A stretch of 64,000 nt of DNA from Sva-07 sp942492715 (GTDB taxonomy: Bacteria; Actinomycetota; Acidimicrobiia; Acidimicrobiales; Ilumatobacteraceae): assembly GCA_942492715.1 (NCBI GenBank), contig CALOFW010000005.1:1-64000 (forward strand), given 5' to 3'. This document shows positions 16,798-26,950 of the stretch, one piece after another. Under the pieces are notes generated by a model. The model had not been told where the DNA came from and did not search any database. It saw nothing but the letters and a program-made list of their open reading frames with translations. Position 1 is the first letter of the stretch. The number at the start of each line of letters is the position of its first letter. The position numbers and the translations under genes are program-made.

Positions 16798-17774
16798 GGG
16801 CGATCCGCGGCCGGCTCCAGCGGGCCCGGGGTGGCGACCGACGCCACGACCTCGGCGACGACGGTGCGTCCCGACACCTGGCTCATCCACAACTCCGGCT
16901 TGACCGTGATGCGGTGAGCGAGGACGGGCACGGCGACCGCCTTGACGTCCTCCGGGGTGACGTAGTCGCGTCCGTCGATGATCGCCCACGCCCGCGACGC
17001 CAACAGCAGCCCGAGCGCGCCGCGCGGCGACGACCCCATCAGGACGTGCGCGTGGGATCGTGTCGCCGTCGCCAAGGCGACGCAGTACCGCCCGACGCTC
17101 TCGTCGACCGTCACCCGCTCGACGGCGGCCTGCATCGCGAGCAGGGTGGAAGCATCGGCGATCTGGCGCAGCGTCTGGTCCTCGCGTTGACGGTCCATGC
17201 GCTTCTGCAGCACGACCCACTCGTCGTCGACCGACGGGTAGCCGAACGAGGTCCGCATCATGAACCGGTCGAGTTGCGCTTCGGGGAGCGGGTAGGTGCC
17301 CTCGTACTCGACCGGATTGGCGGTGGCGAGCACGTGGAACGGCGGCTCGAGCACGAACGTCTCACCTTCAACGGTGATCTGGTGCTCCTGCATCGCCTCG
17401 AGAAGTGCGGCCTGCGTGCGCGGCGGCGTGCGGTTGATCTCGTCGGCGAGCAGCAGCCCGGTGAACAGCGGGCCGTGGCGGAACACGAACTCGCCGGTGC
17501 GCTGGTCGTACACGAACGACCCCGTCAGATCGGCGGGCAGCAGATCGGGCGTGAACTGTGCCCGGGCGAAGTCGAGTCCGAGCGTCTGGGCGAACGACCG
17601 GGCGGCGAGCGTCTTGCCCAGACCCGGGAAATCCTCCAGGAGCACGTGTCCGCCAGCGAGGATCGCGGCGAGCACGAGCGTCAGCGCCTCACGCTTGCCG
17701 ACCACGGCCACCTCGACCTCGTCGAGCACCTCGGCGGCGAGACGTGACACGTCCTCGAGTTGGAGCTGTTCCAT
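16794..17774 (-). CDS. MoxR-family AAA+ ATPase
   Basis: 326 residues. The AAA_3 core has Walker A DFPGLGKT, Walker B LLADEINRTPPRTQ, sensor segment VLATANPVEYEGTYPLPEAQ, and RFMMR. MoxR ATPases act as chaperones that remodel partner proteins, often DUF58/VWA proteins. It lies 12 bases after the preceding membrane gene and overlaps the DUF58 gene, within a five-gene operon. Confidence 0.93.
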   Translation of the reverse strand: MEQLQLEDVSRLAAEVLDEVEVAVVGKREALTLVLAAILAGGHVLLEDFPGLGKTLAARSFAQTLGLDFARAQFTPDLLPADLTGSFVYDQRTGEFVFRHGPLFTGLLLADEINRTPPRTQAALLEAMQEHQITVEGETFVLEPPFHVLATANPVEYEGTYPLPEAQLDRFMMRTSFGYPSVDDEWVVLQKRMDRQREDQTLRQIADASTLLAMQAAVERVTVDESVGRYCVALATATRSHAHVLMGSSPRGALGLLLASRAWAIIDGRDYVTPEDVKAVAVPVLAHRITVKPELWMSQVSGRTVVAEVVASVATPGPLEPAADRP

Positions 17775-17786
17775 GGGACCTCCCGG

Positions 17787-18272
17787 TCAGAGTCGTTCGA
17801 TGAGCGTGAGAATGCGGTCGAGTGACCGTGGCTTCAGGAGTACGGCCGCCGCGTCCGGATCGTTCACGAACGCGTCGAGTTCGTGGCCCAGCACTGCCCG
17901 CGCTCTCTCCGGATCCTCGCGGCGATCGATCCGGTGGACCGAACGGAGCTGGTCGTCGACGAGGTCGACGAGGCTCAGGCGCAGGTTCTCGAGTGACGCG
18001 CCGTCGGCGCGCCCGTAGGCGAGGCCGCTGCGCAGGCGCATCACCCGGCGATCGCGTCGCGCCGCCGGCTCGACCGGCAACGAGGCGACCGCACCGCCCG
18101 AACCGACCGCCACCCTGGTGAGATCGACCACGAACCACAGCCCCACGCCGACCAGTGCGCACAGCGCTGCGACCAGGACGATGTTCGGGCCCATGCCGGT
18201 CGTGAACATCAGCACCTCGACGACGACGGTGACGCCGGCGATGAGCGCGACGGCCTTCTTCCACGAGGTCAT
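17787..18272 (-). CDS. small membrane protein in MoxR operon
   Basis: 161 residues with two N-terminal transmembrane segments (AVALIAGVTVVVEVLMF, IVLVAALCALVGVGLWFVV) and a charged cytoplasmic tail of about 95 residues rich in Arg and Asp. No named family recognised. It overlaps the DUF4129 gene upstream by four bases and precedes the MoxR gene by 14, so it is almost certainly cotranscribed. Confidence 0.65.
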   Translation of the reverse strand: MTSWKKAVALIAGVTVVVEVLMFTTGMGPNIVLVAALCALVGVGLWFVVDLTRVAVGSGGAVASLPVEPAARRDRRVMRLRSGLAYGRADGASLENLRLSLVDLVDDQLRSVHRIDRREDPERARAVLGHELDAFVNDPDAAAVLLKPRSLDRILTLIERL

Positions 18273-18973
18273 GCCGTCACCACCGCCGACTCGAGTTCGG
18301 ACCGAAGTCCGGCGTGGACGGCATCGAGTGCCTCGATCGCCGCATGTCGCGACCCCTCCCCCATCGGATGCTCGGAGAACCGTGCCTCGCGGTACAGCGC
18401 GGCCAGGGTCGAGATCGCGGCGCCGTCCAATTGATGGGTGGCCAACACGCGCTCAGTGAGCTCCGCCGACGTGTCGGCCGGGGTGCGTTCGACGCCGGCG
18501 TCGGTCACGGCCGCTTCCAACCGGAGCCAGCACTCGACGATCGCATTGCGTGGCGCGCCACGACCGAGCGCTGCTCGCTGCGCGTCGGCGTCGGCGGTGA
18601 TGGTTGCCGCCACGTCGTCGAGCACGTCGAAGTCGGCCCGGGCCCGCCGCCGCCATCGCGGCCACCGCAGCCGAGGGCGGTGGCGCCACAGGAACACCGA
18701 CGCCACGACGGCGAAGATCGCGAGGCAGAGGTAGAACAGGATCCGGGCGATCACCTCGACCCAGCCGGGCAGCTCGAGCGGCGGACGCGGCTCGAGCTGC
18801 CCGAAGTCGGTCTCGAGCGGCGGGAGCGTCGTGACGGGTTCGGCGGATGCCGGTTCCGTGACGAACCGGGGGGCTCGCTGGGCCAAGTCGACCTCGCCCC
18901 CCGACGCGACGGCGGCCAGGAGCACCGCCACGATGATTCCGGTCAGCACGGCCGCCGCTGCTCTCCGGTCCAC
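18269..18973 (-). CDS. DUF4129 domain protein
   Basis: 234 residues. An N-terminal transmembrane segment (AAAAVLTGIIVAVLLAAVASG) is followed by a Pro-rich periplasmic stretch, a second segment (VIARILFYLCLAIFAVVASVFLW), an Arg-rich linker, and a C-terminal DUF4129 domain (NAIVECWLRLEAAVTDAGVE, RTPADTSAELTERVL, LAALYREARFSEHPMGEGSRH). DUF4129 occurs with transglutaminase-like proteins, MoxR and DUF58 in actinobacteria. First gene of the operon; the promoter must lie in the ~85 bases shared with the divergent hydrolase. Confidence 0.85.
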   Translation of the reverse strand: MDRRAAAAVLTGIIVAVLLAAVASGGEVDLAQRAPRFVTEPASAEPVTTLPPLETDFGQLEPRPPLELPGWVEVIARILFYLCLAIFAVVASVFLWRHRPRLRWPRWRRRARADFDVLDDVAATITADADAQRAALGRGAPRNAIVECWLRLEAAVTDAGVERTPADTSAELTERVLATHQLDGAAISTLAALYREARFSEHPMGEGSRHAAIEALDAVHAGLRSELESAVVTA

Positions 18974-19057
18974 CGGTGCAGGTTACTGCGACCGTCGCAA
19001 CAGCCCGAGGCGAAGAGGCCGTCGGTCCCTGGCGAACCGCTGATCCTGGAGCAGACA

Positions 19058-20521
19058 GTGGAGTACATGCCGATCTCCGAGGATCCCGCCACTCGGCGAC
19101 CGGCCCTGGCGGCGTTCGCCGCGCTCAACGCGGCCGCCGCGTGGGCAGGGGTTGTCGGGCTCACCCTCGGCGGCATCGAGTTCGGCGACACGCTCGACGC
19201 TCGTCTCCCGTTCGAGAGTCTCGTGCTCGCCGCAGTCGGCCTCGCGTTGATCGTTGCCGTGCCGATGACATTGCTCGCATGGTGGGCGTGGACCGGGAAC
19301 CCCCGGACGCTCACCCTCGCCTTCCTCGTCGGCATCGCGGTGATCGGTTGGATCGCGCTCCAAGTGATCGTGCTCCGCGCCGTCTCGCTGTTCCAACCGG
19401 TCTACCTGGCCGTCGGGGTCTGGTTCATCGCCGAGTCGGAACGGGTCCACCTACGCCCGACCACTCGGGGTGCGCTGGTTGCGTCAGCCGGAGCGCTCGC
19501 CGTGGCGGTCGGCGTCGGGCTCGTCCCCCAGTTCGTCGAGAACCTCCCGTCGGCCGGTGCACTGCTCTGCGCGGTCGGCATCCTGGGTGGGGGTGCCGCC
19601 GTGGTGGCGGGGGCACGCATGATGCTCCACGGTCGGCCCGTCGGCACCAGGGTGGCTGGAACCGTCGCCACTCTCCTCGGGGTCGTCGTGGCGACGTGGT
19701 TGATCGCCCCTGGCGTTGCGGCGACGAACGTGCCACCCTCGGTGATCACCGCCACGCCCGGCGATCTCGGGGTGGAGTTCGAGTCGGTCACCATGAGCAC
19801 CGTCGACGGTGTCGAACTCGCCGGCTGGTATCTGACCGGCACCTCCGACGCAGCGATCGTGGTCGCCCACGGGGCGGGCTCGACGCGATCGGACGCGCTG
19901 GAGCAGGCGGCGGTCCTCAACCGCAACGGCTTCGGGGTGCTCCTGGTCGATGCCCGTGGGCATGGCGACAGCGACGGCACGGCGATGGACTTCGGCTGGT
20001 ACGGCGACGCCGATCTCATCGCCGCGATCGACCATCTGGCGGAGCGCACCGACGTCGATCCCGACCGCATCGGCCTGCTCGGACTGTCGATGGGCGGCGA
20101 GGAGACGATCGGTGTGGCGGCGGCGGATACTCGAGTTCGCGCCGTCGTGGCCGAGGGGGCGACGGCGCGAACGGCCCAGGACAAGGCGTGGCTGTCGGAC
20201 GCCTACGGCTGGCGGGGGTGGCTGCAGGAGCAGGTCGAGAAGGTCCAGTTCGGCATCACCGACCTGCTGACCGACGCGTCGCCTCCGACAACGCTCCGAT
20301 CGGCCGTCGGCGACGCGGTGGGCACACCGTTCCTCCTGATCACCGCCTCGGCCGTCGCCGACGAGGGCGACGCAGCCGAGTACCTCCGCACCGCTGCACC
20401 GGAGCGCGTGACCGTGTGGACCGTCGAGGGCGCGTCGCACACCGGTGGACTCGACACCTCGCCCGTCGAGTGGGAGGAGCGAGTCGTCTCGTTCCTGGAC
20501 GAGCACCTGAGGTCATCGTGA
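19058..20521 (+). CDS. membrane-anchored alpha/beta hydrolase
   Basis: About 487 residues. The N-terminal ~220 contain five or six hydrophobic segments, for example LVLAAVGLALIVAVPMTLL and LTLAFLVGIAVIGWIALQVI. The C-terminal alpha/beta hydrolase domain has an oxyanion-hole region VVAHGAGSTRSD, nucleophile elbow GLSMGGEE, and likely catalytic His in GASHTGG. The GTG start is favoured because GGAG lies six bases upstream; an ATG nine bases later is an alternative. It overlaps the next gene (GTGA). An esterase or peptidase acting outside the membrane is plausible, substrate unknown. Confidence 0.78.
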   Translation: MEYMPISEDPATRRPALAAFAALNAAAAWAGVVGLTLGGIEFGDTLDARLPFESLVLAAVGLALIVAVPMTLLAWWAWTGNPRTLTLAFLVGIAVIGWIALQVIVLRAVSLFQPVYLAVGVWFIAESERVHLRPTTRGALVASAGALAVAVGVGLVPQFVENLPSAGALLCAVGILGGGAAVVAGARMMLHGRPVGTRVAGTVATLLGVVVATWLIAPGVAATNVPPSVITATPGDLGVEFESVTMSTVDGVELAGWYLTGTSDAAIVVAHGAGSTRSDALEQAAVLNRNGFGVLLVDARGHGDSDGTAMDFGWYGDADLIAAIDHLAERTDVDPDRIGLLGLSMGGEETIGVAAADTRVRAVVAEGATARTAQDKAWLSDAYGWRGWLQEQVEKVQFGITDLLTDASPPTTLRSAVGDAVGTPFLLITASAVADEGDAAEYLRTAAPERVTVWTVEGASHTGGLDTSPVEWEERVVSFLDEHLRSS

Positions 20522-21309
20522 TCGGCCGCCGCGGCAGCCGGGCCGAGTATCTCCGACGCGCCGCCACCGAGTCCGGCCGTCCACGTCGCGACGGCGTGCT
20601 GACCGAGAACGATCTCGATGCACTTCCCGATCCCGTTGCCCGATACATCCGCCGATCGGGCGCCGTCGGGCAGCGTCGGGTGTCGAACTTCCACGCACGG
20701 ATCCACGGCCGGATCCGCTCCGCTGCCGACGCCGGCTGGATGCCGTTCACCGGCGAGCAGTTGAACACATACGGTCCAGAACCGAGCCGGCTCTTCTTCA
20801 TCGTTGCGCGAATGAAGGGCCTGCCGGTCGAGGTGTTCCACTCCTTCGTCGGCGCTGACGCCACGATGCGCGGCAAGGCCCTGTCGATCGTGACGGTGGT
20901 CGACCAGCACGGTCCGGAGCTCGCACGGACGGAGACCGTGACGATCCTGAACGACGCCTGTGTCATGGCGCCGGGTGCGCTCGCCGACCCGGCATTCACG
21001 TGGGAATCGATCGACGACCGGGCCGCGCGGGTCGTGTTCACCCGGCTCGGCGAGACCGTGGCGGCCACGTTGTACTTCGACGGCGCCGACCAGCTGATCG
21101 ACTTCGTCTCCGACGACCGGCGACGCGACCGGATCCTGCAACGGTGGTCGACCCCGCTCGGGCGGTATCGACGCTTCGGCGACCGGTGGCTGATGTCCTA
21201 CGGCGAGGGCCGATGGCACGCCCCTGCCCCGGAGGGCGAGTTCGCCTACGTCGAGATCGAGCTCGACGAGATCACCTACGACGTCGGCCCCGTGAGATTC
21301 CGGCGTTGA
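20518..21309 (+). CDS. DUF6544-like protein
   Basis: About 263 residues. The segment LDALPDPVARYIRRSGAVG followed by FHARIHGRIRSAADAGWMPF and GEQLNTYGPEPSRLFFIVARM is the pattern of the uncharacterised DUF6544/DUF6920 family. No signal peptide or membrane segment is visible. The GTG overlaps the stop of the hydrolase gene, so they are coupled. Function unknown. Family assignment is from memory of the pattern. Confidence 0.6.
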   Translation: MIGRRGSRAEYLRRAATESGRPRRDGVLTENDLDALPDPVARYIRRSGAVGQRRVSNFHARIHGRIRSAADAGWMPFTGEQLNTYGPEPSRLFFIVARMKGLPVEVFHSFVGADATMRGKALSIVTVVDQHGPELARTETVTILNDACVMAPGALADPAFTWESIDDRAARVVFTRLGETVAATLYFDGADQLIDFVSDDRRRDRILQRWSTPLGRYRRFGDRWLMSYGEGRWHAPAPEGEFAYVEIELDEITYDVGPVRFRR

Positions 21310-21353
21310 CCGACGAGACGGGCGACGCCGGACGTGCCTACGCTCACCCTCGG

Positions 21354-21674
21354 ATGTCCGCGCTCGCCAACTCACCTCTTCGAATCGGACTGGCGTCGAT
21401 CGCGGCCATCGCCGCAGCCACCACCTTGGTCCTGGCGATCGGGAACGGCGAGCGAGGGAGCCCCGAGCCCACCGGGCCAGCCCCCGTGGAGATCGATGCC
21501 GTGACCGACCCGGTCGGGGTGCGGATCGGCACGTCGGGCCCGGGCCCGGTCATCGACACGAACGAGCTCGCACCGTTGATCGCCGTCCACGTCGAGGCGC
21601 GCGACGAGCTGCGCGCATGCATCGACGACGCCCGGCGGGCGGCGGCCAGCGATCCTGGCCCGGCCCCCTGCTGA
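21354..21674 (+). CDS. small exported hypothetical protein
   Basis: 106 residues. A signal-anchor-like segment (IGLASIAAIAAATTLVLAIG) is followed by a Pro/Glu-rich region and a C-terminal part with two cysteines (RACIDD and the terminal PAPC). No family recognised. It follows the DUF6544-like gene by 44 bases in the same direction and converges on the FKBP gene. Confidence 0.5.
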   Translation: MSALANSPLRIGLASIAAIAAATTLVLAIGNGERGSPEPTGPAPVEIDAVTDPVGVRIGTSGPGPVIDTNELAPLIAVHVEARDELRACIDDARRAAASDPGPAPC

Positions 21675-21677
21675 GAT

Positions 21678-22046
21678 TCAGCCGACGGCGATGAGATCGA
21701 CGACGAAGACGAGGGTCTCGTTCGGGGCGATCACCCCGCCGGCGCCGGCTGCGCCGTAGCCCATGTGAGGCGGGATGGTGAGGCGGCGCCGACCGCCGAC
21801 CTTCATCCCCTGCACACCGTCGTCCCAGCCCTGGATCACCTGACGGCGGCCGAGCCCGAACTGGAACGGCTCCATGCGGTCCCACGATGCGTCGAACTGT
21901 TCGCCCGTCGACCACGACACGCCGACGTAGTGGACCGTGACGTTCTGGCCGGCGGTGGCCTCGTCGCCGTCGCCGATCGTCTCGTCGTCGATGACGAGTT
22001 CGGTGGGCGGGGTTCCTTCGGGGATCGTGACCTCTGGCTTGCGCAT
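21678..22046 (-). CDS. FKBP-type peptidyl-prolyl cis-trans isomerase
   Basis: 122 residues, a single FKBP domain: QNVTVHYVGVSWSTGEQFDAS, then FGLGRRQVIQGWDDGVQGMKVGG as two family blocks, then RRRLTIPPHMGYGAAGAGGVI and LVFVVDLIAVG. It catalyses proline isomerisation during folding. No signal peptide, so cytoplasmic. The start MRKPEVTIPEG gives a normal-length protein; the open frame continues upstream without family similarity. Confidence 0.93.
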   Translation of the reverse strand: MRKPEVTIPEGTPPTELVIDDETIGDGDEATAGQNVTVHYVGVSWSTGEQFDASWDRMEPFQFGLGRRQVIQGWDDGVQGMKVGGRRRLTIPPHMGYGAAGAGGVIAPNETLVFVVDLIAVG

Positions 22047-22087
22047 GGGCAACGACGCTACCCGGCCCGACCCGCGGCGGAACCCGA

Positions 22088-24244
22088 TCAGTGACGATCG
22101 AACACCAACGAGATCGCGTCGGGATCGTGGGCGTGGAGACCGACGTCGACGACATAGCGCCCCGGTTCGGTCACCCATGCGCCGTCGAACCGCAGATCGA
22201 TCGCCGACCAGTCGAGCAGGAGGTCGATCGGATCGCTGGTTCCAGCGCCGAGCCGACGGCGTGCGAATCCCACCAGGCGGCGATGCGGTCGCTCGTGCAC
22301 GCTTGCGTCGAGGCCAGCGAAGGCGAACACCACCACCGTCGTATCGGACGGGCTCGCATTGGTCACCGTCACCCGGATCGAGCCGGCGTCGATCGGCTCG
22401 GCGCGCTCGATGTGAGCACGCCCGTACCCGAGGCCCCACCCGAAGGGGAAGTGTGCAGGGCGACCGTCGCGGTCGAGCTTCCACTGGCCGTGGAACAGGT
22501 CGTAGCGGGCCACGGTGGCGTTGCGATCGAAGCCGACGAGATCGTCGGGATCGAGCGGGATGGCGAACGGGAGACGACCACCGGGCTCCGCCCGCCCGGT
22601 GACGATCTCGGCGAGCGCGTCGCCGCCCTCCACGCCCGCATACCAGGTCACGAGCGTGGCGGACACCGAGTCGACCCAGGGCGTCACGACCGCGGATCCG
22701 GTGACCACCACGACGACGACCCGGCGATGACGTGCCGTAGCGGCGGCGATCATGGATTCGTCGGCGGCGGACAGCCGGAGCGATGCCCGGTCACCGCCTG
22801 GCGCCATCGCCCCGCTGTCATCGTTCGGGACGGACCCGCCCGTGTCGGGCCGGACCCGCCCGGTCGGCCCGGGGCGCTCGTGGGGCGCGTCGGTGCCGAG
22901 CGTCGGGTGGTCCATCGGCGGGAACAACTCGACGACGAGCGGCGCCGTTCCGGTGTTGTCGATGTACTCGCCTTCGTCGTCCTTGGTGTAGCCGACGACG
23001 ACCACCACCACGTCGGCACCGTCGACGATGTCGAGGTCGGACTCGTGGTGGTCGACCATCTCGTTGCCGAACACACGTCGGAGACCATCGAGTGGGGTGA
23101 CGACGTCGGATGCCTTCACGTCGCTGGAGCCGCCGTCGCCGAGATTGCGCATGGCGGCGAGGCGGCCCAGCACCGCCACGCGACCGGTGCGGGCCGGATC
23201 GATCGGCAGGAGGCCATCGTTGCGCAGCATCACCGTGGATGCCACCGCCGCCTCACGCGCCAGCGCCCGATGCTCAGGGGTGCCGACGACCGACAGCGGG
23301 GGCTGCGACTCGTACACGTGGGGGAAACGCAGGAGGGTCGCCAGGATTCGTTCGACGGCCGCGTCGACCGTGGCGAGGTCGAGGCGACCCGACTCCACCG
23401 CGTCCGGCAGTCGCATCGCTCGCTGCTGCCGGAACGGCATCTCGATGTCGAGGCCGGCCTCGACCGACCTGACCGCATCGCGAAGGCCGAAGATGAAGTC
23501 GGAGATGACGAAGCCGTCCCAGCCCCACTCGTCGCGCAGGATCTCGGTCAGGAGGGTCGCGTTCTCACCGCACCACTCGCCGTTGACCGAGTTGTACGCG
23601 CTCATCACCGAGGCGACGCCCTCCGCCGCGACCCGACGGAAGTGCGGCAGGTACACCTCGTGCAACGGTCGCTCCTCGACCTCGACGTCGACGCTGAAGC
23701 GCGCGTTCTCCATCGAGTTGAGTGCGAAGTGCTTCATGCACGCCATCACGTGGCGCTGCAGTCCTCGGGTGAGCGCCGCCGCCATCATGCCCACGTGGTG
23801 CGGGTCCTCGCCGTAGGTCTCCTGGGCCCGGCCCCAGGCGGGGTGACGGAGCAGGTTCATGCACACCGCGCCGGTGTGGGTGGCGCCGCTGGCGCGCAGC
23901 TCGGCGCCGATCGCCTCGCCGATGCGTTCTTCCAGCTCGGGGTCGAACGTTGCGCCGCGGGCCATGCTGACCGGGAACGCCGTCGCGTCACCGATCACAC
24001 ACCCGCGTGGCCCATCGGCGAAGTCGATTCCGGGAATCCCGAGTCGAGGCACCTTCGCCGCCGGCCACGGGTGTTGGTAGTACCCACCCGACGTCATGTC
24101 GAACAGCCCGGGCCACAGCGGGGTGTCGCCGTCGAGGCAACCCAGCTTCTCCTCGAGCGTCATGTGGGCGACGAGCTCACGGGCGGCATCGTGATGATCG
24201 GCTCCCGACCGGACTGCGGCCACGGCATCGGCGAACGCGGACAT
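22088..24244 (-). CDS. glycoside hydrolase family 3 (beta-glucosidase-like)
   Basis: 718 residues starting at MSAFADAV. The GH3 N-terminal barrel has IPGIDFADGPRG, CMKHFALNSMENARF (the KHF motif) and the nucleophile segment GFVISDFIFG. The GH3 C-terminal domain includes NDGLLPID and GRLPFAIP, and a fibronectin III-like domain follows. It probably releases sugars from oligosaccharides or glycosides. No signal peptide, so intracellular. A Gly/Pro/Asp-rich insert near residue 465 is encoded by DNA with an internal direct repeat (CGGACCCGCCCG twice). It is divergent from the aminotransferase gene. Confidence 0.9.
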   Translation of the reverse strand: MSAFADAVAAVRSGADHHDAARELVAHMTLEEKLGCLDGDTPLWPGLFDMTSGGYYQHPWPAAKVPRLGIPGIDFADGPRGCVIGDATAFPVSMARGATFDPELEERIGEAIGAELRASGATHTGAVCMNLLRHPAWGRAQETYGEDPHHVGMMAAALTRGLQRHVMACMKHFALNSMENARFSVDVEVEERPLHEVYLPHFRRVAAEGVASVMSAYNSVNGEWCGENATLLTEILRDEWGWDGFVISDFIFGLRDAVRSVEAGLDIEMPFRQQRAMRLPDAVESGRLDLATVDAAVERILATLLRFPHVYESQPPLSVVGTPEHRALAREAAVASTVMLRNDGLLPIDPARTGRVAVLGRLAAMRNLGDGGSSDVKASDVVTPLDGLRRVFGNEMVDHHESDLDIVDGADVVVVVVGYTKDDEGEYIDNTGTAPLVVELFPPMDHPTLGTDAPHERPGPTGRVRPDTGGSVPNDDSGAMAPGGDRASLRLSAADESMIAAATARHRRVVVVVVTGSAVVTPWVDSVSATLVTWYAGVEGGDALAEIVTGRAEPGGRLPFAIPLDPDDLVGFDRNATVARYDLFHGQWKLDRDGRPAHFPFGWGLGYGRAHIERAEPIDAGSIRVTVTNASPSDTTVVVFAFAGLDASVHERPHRRLVGFARRRLGAGTSDPIDLLLDWSAIDLRFDGAWVTEPGRYVVDVGLHAHDPDAISLVFDRH

Positions 24245-24307
24245 GCGTCGACGATGACACAACCGGTCGGCTCCCGTGCGCACCGGAGCGCCTGACAGAC
24301 TGCGGCC

Positions 24308-25534
<1,227 letters not shown>

Positions 25535-25556
25535 CGCGTCAGGCCCCCGACGTCTA

Positions 25557-25661
25557 CGTCAGCGGCACTCCACCGATCGGCACTTGTCGCCGACACTGAC
25601 GAGCAGCCCCGATTCTGCGTCAGCAACAGCGCCCGATTCTCCGATCGGTGCCGACGCTGAC
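25557..25661. repeat. two tandem hairpins with shared GTCAGC/GCTGAC ends
   Basis: CGTCAG (25557-25562) pairs with CTGACG (25596-25601), and GTCAGC (25619-25624) pairs with GCTGAC (25656-25661). CCGATCGG at 25573-25580 and again at 25641-25648 can pair across the two halves, and CCCGATTCT occurs twice between. The array fills the gap between the aminotransferase stop and the P450 start. It could be a terminator or a small dispersed repeat. Confidence 0.45.
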
Positions 25662-25719
25662 AGGACGGTAGGGAACGTCCGCACCAGCGGGGGCGGCGCC
25701 GACGTGAGATCATGGCGCG

Positions 25720-26946
25720 GTGACCGACACCGCCGCCGCACCCGTGTACAACCCGTTCGACCCGGCATTCCGGGCGAACCCGTACCCGTTCTACGACGTG
25801 TTGCGCGAGCAGGCCCCGGCGTACGACACGGGGTACGGCCTGATCGTGCTGACCCGGTACAGCGACGTCGGCCACGTGTTGCGCAGCAACGACTTCAGCC
25901 GCGACATCGACGCGAACGGCACCCCGAGCGACGATCCCGTCGCACAGCGGCGGCGCCTCCGACGCTCCCAGGGATCGAAGTCGATCCTCAACCTCGACCC
26001 ACCCGACCACACCCGACTCCGCCGACTGGTCTCGAAGGCGTTCACGCCGACCGCGATCAACGCCCTGCGGGGGCGCATCGAGGAGCAGGTCGACGACGTG
26101 CTCGATCGTGCAGCAGAGCGTGGCTCGATGGAGTTGGTCGACGAACTCGCCTTCCCGGTGCCGTTCCAGGTGATCTCGGATCTGCTCGACATCCCGCAGG
26201 ACCGATCGGTGGAGATGCGGGAGTGGGGCCAGCTCCTCACCGCGGCGTTGGAACCCACGACGACCCTCGAGACGCTCGACGCGGCCGAGGGGGCACTCGC
26301 CCAGATGGGCCCCTACCTCGCCGGCGTGGTCGAGGACCGCCGCCGGAATCTCGGCGACGACGTGCTCTCGGCGTTGATCGTCGCCGAAGAGGAGGGCGAT
26401 CGCCTCACCACCGAGGAGCTGTTGTCGTTCGTGGTGCTGCTGTACGTCGCCGGACACGAGACGACCGTCAACCTGATCGGCAACGGCATGCTCGCCCTGC
26501 TCCGCAACCCCACCGAACTCGACCGCTGGCGACGTGATCCAGCGCTCGACGCGAACGCCGTCGACGAGCTCCTGCGTTACGACGGCCCGGTCCAGCACAC
26601 CGTCAGGATCCCGATGGTCCCGATGTCGTTCGGCGAGGGCGAGCAGCGCGTCGACGTCGAGCCCGGCACGTCGGTGCTCACGGTGCTCGGCGCCGCCAAC
26701 CACGATCCCGCGGTCTTCGACGACCCCCACACGCTGCGCCTCGACCGGCCCAACGCCAACCGCCATCTCGCGTTCGCAGCAGGCATCCACTACTGCCTCG
26801 GTGCCTCGCTCGCCCGCCTCGAAGCGACGGTGGCCCTCGGGCGGCTCATCCGGCGGTTCGAACGGATCGACCTGCTCTCCGAGCCGACGTTCCGCGACCG
26901 ACTGACGATCCGCGGTGTCGATCGGATGGAGCTGTCGGTCTCCTGA
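25720..26946 (+). CDS. cytochrome P450
   Basis: 408 residues, a soluble bacterial P450. The I-helix oxygen-activation motif is AGHETT, the K-helix ExxR is ELLR, and the heme-binding loop FAAGIHYCLGASLAR carries the thiolate Cys. The start is GTG (VTDTAAAPVYNPFDPAF), which gives the usual CYP N-terminus. It hydroxylates an unknown substrate and needs ferredoxin and reductase, neither of which is encoded nearby. It precedes the sulfatase gene by four bases and may be cotranscribed with it. Confidence 0.95.
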   Translation: MTDTAAAPVYNPFDPAFRANPYPFYDVLREQAPAYDTGYGLIVLTRYSDVGHVLRSNDFSRDIDANGTPSDDPVAQRRRLRRSQGSKSILNLDPPDHTRLRRLVSKAFTPTAINALRGRIEEQVDDVLDRAAERGSMELVDELAFPVPFQVISDLLDIPQDRSVEMREWGQLLTAALEPTTTLETLDAAEGALAQMGPYLAGVVEDRRRNLGDDVLSALIVAEEEGDRLTTEELLSFVVLLYVAGHETTVNLIGNGMLALLRNPTELDRWRRDPALDANAVDELLRYDGPVQHTVRIPMVPMSFGEGEQRVDVEPGTSVLTVLGAANHDPAVFDDPHTLRLDRPNANRHLAFAAGIHYCLGASLARLEATVALGRLIRRFERIDLLSEPTFRDRLTIRGVDRMELSVS

Positions 26947-26950
26947 CGCA

